Origin: Pseudomonadota bacterium
Lineage (GTDB): Bacteria > Myxococcota_A > Bradymonadia > UBA4248
Direction: 5' to 3'
Assembly (NCBI GenBank): GCA_009786045.1
Contig: WQTY01000049.1
Location: forward strand, 1 to 9,859
DNA length: 9,859 nucleotides
The notes under the pieces were generated by a model. The model was given only the letters and a program-made list of their open reading frames with translations, had not been told where the DNA came from and did not search any database. Made by a program: the position numbers and the translations under genes. Of the stretch, positions 6,014 to 9,859 are shown in pieces; within the stretch, counting starts at the first letter, position 1; every line of letters begins with the position of its first letter.

Positions 6014-8431
6014 TTAACGTCCTCCTACAGATAATAAACCTAAAATGTTGACACGCTGCACCGAAACAGACTGATCATTCAAAAAATATGTCACATCGAC
6101 ATTGCGTCCGGGATAGCCCTGATGATGAACGCTCAACACACTATTTTCAAAAAAAGGCCCCTCAACGCGAACACCCCGATTCAAATCGAAGTCTTCCCCC
6201 TGGCCCATGCCTGTCAGAACCCCCAGGCGCGTACGAAAAAAATCATCAGAACTGGAACGATAAAGCCGCTCCAACTCATCCTGAGGCGGCAAAGCATGGA
6301 GCTTCTCAAGCGCCCACAATGCATTATATGCCACACGCGTATCGTCGTCCCAAAGTCTGATTCGAATGCCGGGAACAGACGATAACATCTGAATCCTGCC
6401 TGCAGCGGCAATGGCATTCACACTGACAAGTGGATTGACAGACGCAATGGCTGCCTTCAGATAGTCTGGCAAAAAAGGCAACTCTCCATGCTTGTCTGAT
6501 ACCATTCCAAGGACAAAGGCATTCAAAGCCGGGTCATCGTACTGAAGCGCATACACCATGCGCTCATCTGTCACTCTGCCCGCTGCATGCTCGGCGCGCA
6601 TCCAGGCACACTTCATATCACTTCGAAGCTCGCCAAAAGCTTCCTCCGTCAATGAGGGTGGCGCCACTCGCAGCACCTCCAATAATCTGAGTGCCGGCTC
6701 CGCATGAAGGCGTCCCGGTTCTCGCACAACTGTCAAAGCTTCCTCAACTGCATCACCAGGCGACGCTTCGTCGAACACACCGCCAAGTGCCAGAACCTCA
6801 GCAATGATCCAGCGCGCCAAATACACCCTGGAATACCTGTCATCTCCCCTGTGGCGATCGATCATCTCCCAAAGCCGGCTATCCAATACACCGCCACGAA
6901 TCGCCACCTGCATGGCCGTATACGATATCGCCGCATCCTCATGCCCCAATAAATCCAATATCCGCGACCGGACGCGTGTCACGCCGGCAAACGGCGCAAG
7001 TGCCCAAAGCCCAAACCGAATCGAATCCCTGTCCGAAGCAAGCAGAGCACCCAAAGCTATCTCCACCGCCCCGGCATGAGGTGAACGCGCCAACATGGCA
7101 TAAAACGCACGTTCTACCCCAACGCCCCCCAACAAGACCCGCTCCCATAGGCCACCACCCGGCTCTGCAAAACCACCTTTCCCAGCCTCGGATACCAGCT
7201 GATCAACGACAATCTGAAGCGCTTCCCCCCGCAAACGTTCAAAAATCTCGACCATGACCGGCCCATCCATGTCGGCAAACCTGGCAATGATCCAGCGCGC
7301 TGCAGGGGACGTTGGAATACTCGCCATTATCAAGGCCAGTTCCTGGATCGACGCCCCGGGAAGCCGCTGAATCACGGCTGTATCCAAACGCACCGACACT
7401 GACTCCGGCATATTCGCAACCACAAGCTTCAATGCCCTGAGCAACTGAGCCCTGCCCTGGCGAACGCGAGCCGTCTCCATGCGCCCCCCGACCTCATCTG
7501 CATGGTACTCTGACACGATTGCCTCAAAAAGCAACATCGGATCATGCGCATAGGCTTCAACCACACTGCTGACAAGCCCGCTACGCCTGGCAAGCTGCGC
7601 AAATTGCGGCGCCATCTCGCGGGAAAGGCTCTCTGGAAGCCGACGAACAAGCCGAATACCATAAATATCCTCGCCAATATCGGCATGCCGGGCAAAAAGC
7701 TGACGATACGCCGAAGGCGGCAATTCCCCTACAATAGACGCCAATGCTGCATCCCGGACAAAGACATCGCCTGAGGTCAATGCCAAATCCAAAAGCCCGC
7801 TTTCCAGAACCGGACTGCCCAAAATACGAGCCGTCCGACATGCCGACATCACCACTTCGCGAGATGTATGCCGCAACAGCAATCCCACAAACGGCACACA
7901 GCTCGCGTCACATACCCGCGACATCAGCCTCAGGTAGTACACCAATGCAACATCCGGTGCAGTATCCAGACGGTGGATGATCTCCGGCAAAATCGACACA
8001 TCCGCCATCTCGTACACCCCCCTGAAGGCAAGGGCATCCAGAGCTTCCCAATCCGATGTCCCAATCAATCCCAAAAGACTTTCCCGGGCTTCAACACAAC
8101 GCATGCGAACAGCATAGCGCACTGCCTCAAAAATCAGGTCATGATACGCCGACCTGCCTGATGCATGGCGCAAATGCCGATGCCGAAGAACTTCCTCAAC
8201 CCCTGAACAAAGTGCTGACCCTCTTTCCTGCTTAAAATTCCTGCCAGACAAGCGTTCCCCATCCTCCCCCGCAGGATAGGCAAATGCAGGCGATGAAAAT
8301 ACCCCACCCCCTGCCGTCATGAAAAAAACCATGATGACAAGCAGAAACCTCAGAACGCTCACCAAAACGCATGCCCTCAATGCAAGCCTCCCTCGGCTGG
8401 CTCGGCCCCGCGAATGCCCACCCCCTGACAT
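6014..8431 (-). CDS. Secreted HEAT-repeat-like helical protein
   Basis: This 805-residue protein is almost entirely built of paired helices with the leucine/alanine-rich pattern of HEAT or armadillo-type repeats, roughly from residue 95 to 740 (for example 190-235, 455-515 and 665-715). Such solenoids bind other proteins. No catalytic motif is visible. The N-terminus has a basic region, a hydrophobic core at about 21-48 and a signal peptidase I-like site after AFA (residue 51), so export to the periplasm or beyond is likely. The ATG at 8431 follows the protease gene by three bases but has no Shine-Dalgarno. A TTG at 8380 has GAGGGAGG six bases upstream and would give a cleaner 34-residue signal peptide; I think it is the more likely true start, and the outer boundary is kept here. 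The final 60 residues look less helical and may form a separate small domain. Specific function unknown. Confidence 0.85.
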   Translation of the reverse strand: MSGGGHSRGRASRGRLALRACVLVSVLRFLLVIMVFFMTAGGGVFSSPAFAYPAGEDGERLSGRNFKQERGSALCSGVEEVLRHRHLRHASGRSAYHDLIFEAVRYAVRMRCVEARESLLGLIGTSDWEALDALAFRGVYEMADVSILPEIIHRLDTAPDVALVYYLRLMSRVCDASCVPFVGLLLRHTSREVVMSACRTARILGSPVLESGLLDLALTSGDVFVRDAALASIVGELPPSAYRQLFARHADIGEDIYGIRLVRRLPESLSREMAPQFAQLARRSGLVSSVVEAYAHDPMLLFEAIVSEYHADEVGGRMETARVRQGRAQLLRALKLVVANMPESVSVRLDTAVIQRLPGASIQELALIMASIPTSPAARWIIARFADMDGPVMVEIFERLRGEALQIVVDQLVSEAGKGGFAEPGGGLWERVLLGGVGVERAFYAMLARSPHAGAVEIALGALLASDRDSIRFGLWALAPFAGVTRVRSRILDLLGHEDAAISYTAMQVAIRGGVLDSRLWEMIDRHRGDDRYSRVYLARWIIAEVLALGGVFDEASPGDAVEEALTVVREPGRLHAEPALRLLEVLRVAPPSLTEEAFGELRSDMKCAWMRAEHAAGRVTDERMVYALQYDDPALNAFVLGMVSDKHGELPFLPDYLKAAIASVNPLVSVNAIAAAGRIQMLSSVPGIRIRLWDDDTRVAYNALWALEKLHALPPQDELERLYRSSSDDFFRTRLGVLTGMGQGEDFDLNRGVRVEGPFFENSVLSVHHQGYPGRNVDVTYFLNDQSVSVQRVNILGLLSVGGR
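6021..6026 (-). promoter_or_regulatory. Ribosome-binding site of tsaE
   Basis: The minus strand reads AGGAGG here, a perfect Shine-Dalgarno core, ten bases before the GTG start at 6010. It is embedded in the last codons of the HEAT-like gene (Gly-Gly-Arg-stop), so ribosomes finishing that gene could re-initiate on tsaE. It supports GTG at 6010 as the real start. Confidence 0.75.
8378..8394 (-). promoter_or_regulatory. Strong ribosome-binding site and TTG codon, probable true start of the HEAT-like gene
   Basis: On the minus strand GAGGGAGG (8387-8394) is followed by six bases and TTG (8378-8380), in frame with the HEAT-like protein. Starting here removes 17 Gly/Arg-rich residues and leaves a textbook signal peptide. 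The upstream ATG at 8429-8431 has no comparable site. Confidence 0.6.
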
Positions 8432-8434
8432 TGA

Positions 8435-9679
8435 CTAATCCGGAAGCGCATACACCTCTACCGGAATGGTTATTTCCTGACCATTTCTTCGAATCTTAAC
8501 ATCGACCACATCGCCCGGACGCTTCACATCCAGGGCATTATAGAGATCATCATAATTCGTAATGGGCGTCGTGCCTATCCCCGTGATGACATCGCCAACA
8601 AGTGTGCCTCGCGCTGTCGTCGTGATACCCTGCAAACCCGCCCTCGCAGCCGGCGAGTTCTCACTGACACTCTGGATGATAACACCGCGAATGCCATAAC
8701 GGCGTGCCACACTATCCGAAAGGATCGAAACCCCAAGCCCAATCTGCTCCGCCCTGCCGGTGCGAATGATCTGCGGCACCACGTGCTTGATCGTCATAAA
8801 GGGCACCGCAAACCCAATGCCTGCCGAAGAGCCCGAACTGGAGTATATCATCGTGTTCATCCCAATGAGACGCCCCGAAGAGTCCAGCAATGGTCCCCCG
8901 GAGTTCCCGGGATTGATTGAGGCATCCGTCTGAATCATATCGCGAATCGTGACACCGCCATAGCCTCGCCTGTCCCGTCCCATGGCCGAGATAATCCCCG
9001 CCGTAAGCGTGTGATCCAAACCAAATGGATTGCCAATCGCCATCGCCTTCTGGCCCACGGCCAGGCTATAGCCATCATCGGGCAGCAATACAGGCGTCAA
9101 TTCCTCCGGCGCTGCCTCGATCTTCAATACCGCTATATCCTTTTTCGGTTCCCCCCCCACTATCTTTGCAGGATAGGTCTTCTGGTTATACAGCGTCACA
9201 CTCAAACTCGCCCCGCCATCCACCACGTGATAGTTGGTCACAATGTGGCCTTCCTTATCCCAGATAAACCCCGAACCCGAACCCGCCGGCACCTCCATCG
9301 CACGCGCCGTGCGCCAATCCCTGACAACCTGACTGTGCGTTACATAAACCGTCGCCGGCGCAGCGGCATCAAAAATGTCTATCGTATTCTGCTCGTCCTG
9401 AGTCCGAAATGAATGCTCAAGATGCTGCCGCTGAGAACGCGTTGGCTGCGCTCGCGAAGGCACCGAACCCGGCCCAAAACTCAAAGTGTCAACCATGTGA
9501 TCCGACGAAAGACTGCCCGACAAATCTTCCACAAATGGTTCATCCCCACCCCTCCGGATGGTGATGTTCTGGACCTGAGCCGAATTGTCATGCACGCTGA
9601 GCTGCTGCGGTGACTGCTCCTGACATCCATGACAGACAAAAATGATTAATGCCAATACCAGCAATAGCCTCGACATCAT
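8435..9679 (-). CDS. htrA: HtrA/Deg-family serine protease with one PDZ domain, probable lipoprotein
   Basis: HtrA proteases degrade or process misfolded envelope proteins. The trypsin-like domain (about 98-300) has a complete triad: H151 in TNYHVV, D181 in KKDIAVLK, and S260 in NPGNSGGP. One PDZ domain follows (about 312-410); its insertion (GLQGITTTARGTLVGDVI) resembles plant Deg1 and cyanobacterial HhoA more than two-PDZ DegP. The N-terminus has a short hydrophobic segment and cysteines at 16 and 19; C19 could carry a lipid, though the preceding CHG is a poor lipobox, so an uncleaved anchor is the alternative. Residues 20-95 are a polar, probably disordered linker. The ATG at 9679 overlaps the previous stop (ATGA) and has GAGGAGG six to seven bases upstream; a second ATG follows at once. 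It precedes the secreted HEAT-like gene by three bases, so the two likely act together in the envelope. Confidence 0.95.
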   Translation of the reverse strand: MMSRLLLVLALIIFVCHGCQEQSPQQLSVHDNSAQVQNITIRRGGDEPFVEDLSGSLSSDHMVDTLSFGPGSVPSRAQPTRSQRQHLEHSFRTQDEQNTIDIFDAAAPATVYVTHSQVVRDWRTARAMEVPAGSGSGFIWDKEGHIVTNYHVVDGGASLSVTLYNQKTYPAKIVGGEPKKDIAVLKIEAAPEELTPVLLPDDGYSLAVGQKAMAIGNPFGLDHTLTAGIISAMGRDRRGYGGVTIRDMIQTDASINPGNSGGPLLDSSGRLIGMNTMIYSSSGSSAGIGFAVPFMTIKHVVPQIIRTGRAEQIGLGVSILSDSVARRYGIRGVIIQSVSENSPAARAGLQGITTTARGTLVGDVITGIGTTPITNYDDLYNALDVKRPGDVVDVKIRRNGQEITIPVEVYALPD

Positions 9680-9859
9680 TCGGAACCCTCCTCAAATGCA
9701 AAAACCTGTGGCCTCAGCGCCAGCTCAACATCCCATACTTCCAGCAACGTACCACTCAATGTCACAAGATAACGGCCCATCGGATCAAACGCCAGTGACA
9801 CCACTGGGAGCTCACCCTGGCTCGCCAGGCGAGCCAGCACACGGCCCTCACTATCCACC
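9676..9859 (-). CDS. C-terminal end of a WD40-repeat protein (5' end outside window)
   Basis: Only the last 60 or so residues are visible. The gene continues past the window edge; the first visible codon is a GTG that should be read as internal valine. The sequence VVSLAFDPMGRYLVTLSG followed by TLLEVWDVE is a good WD40 blade, with the hydrophobic-aromatic AFDPMGR turn and the closing WD. A preceding DSEGRVLARL matches the end of an earlier blade. WD40 propellers are protein-binding scaffolds; in bacteria they are sometimes fused to kinases or other domains that cannot be seen here. A short acidic tail follows the blade. Its stop overlaps the protease start by four bases, so it is probably the preceding gene of the same operon. 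Confidence 0.8.
   Translation of the reverse strand, partial: VDSEGRVLARLASQGELPVVSLAFDPMGRYLVTLSGTLLEVWDVELALRPQVFAFEEGSE

Noticed and set aside
1..9859. CRISPR arrays, tRNA or rRNA genes, insertion sequences
   Set aside because: No regularly spaced direct repeats, no tRNA or rRNA-like sequence and no transposase-like frame was seen.

Overview
All recognisable genes in this window lie on the minus strand, so transcription runs from the high coordinates to the low ones. Composition is moderately GC-rich and gene packing is tight. The organism is Gram-negative in style: there is a probable lipoprotein HtrA-type periplasmic protease, a large secreted helical-repeat protein with a Sec signal peptide, and a membrane-anchored kinase-like protein with a large cysteine-rich external part. 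Combined with WD40 and HEAT-type modules, this recalls deltaproteobacterial, myxococcal or bradymonad-like genomes. The taxonomic guess is weak, because no rRNA or other decisive marker is present.

In transcription order the first block (9859 down to 4912) is a tightly packed likely operon. It contains the 3' end of a WD40-type protein, a single-PDZ HtrA/Deg protease (4-base ATGA overlap with the gene before), an 805-residue secreted HEAT-like protein (3-base gap), TsaE (the ATPase of tRNA t6A synthesis; 3-base gap), and a histidine phosphatase. The chosen starts imply translational coupling. Two of them, a possible TTG for the HEAT-like protein and the GTG of tsaE, are non-ATG.

After 72 non-coding bases comes a second block, a two-gene membrane pair. 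The first gene (539 aa) has a long disordered, repeat-bearing N-terminal half, a hydrophobic hairpin and a C-terminal domain that may be a degenerate transglutaminase fold. Eleven bases later follows a 1014-residue protein with an unusual order. A membrane anchor comes first, then a cytoplasmic HPK7/HisKA_3-like histidine-kinase core, then a second membrane segment, then about 625 external residues with 14 cysteines and Ig/cadherin-like stretches. This is the reverse of the usual sensor-kinase layout, and the pair is the most novel-looking item in the window.

Bases 1-163 lie downstream of the last gene and appear non-coding. They hold two perfect inverted repeats and have the look of a structured, possibly dispersed intergenic element.
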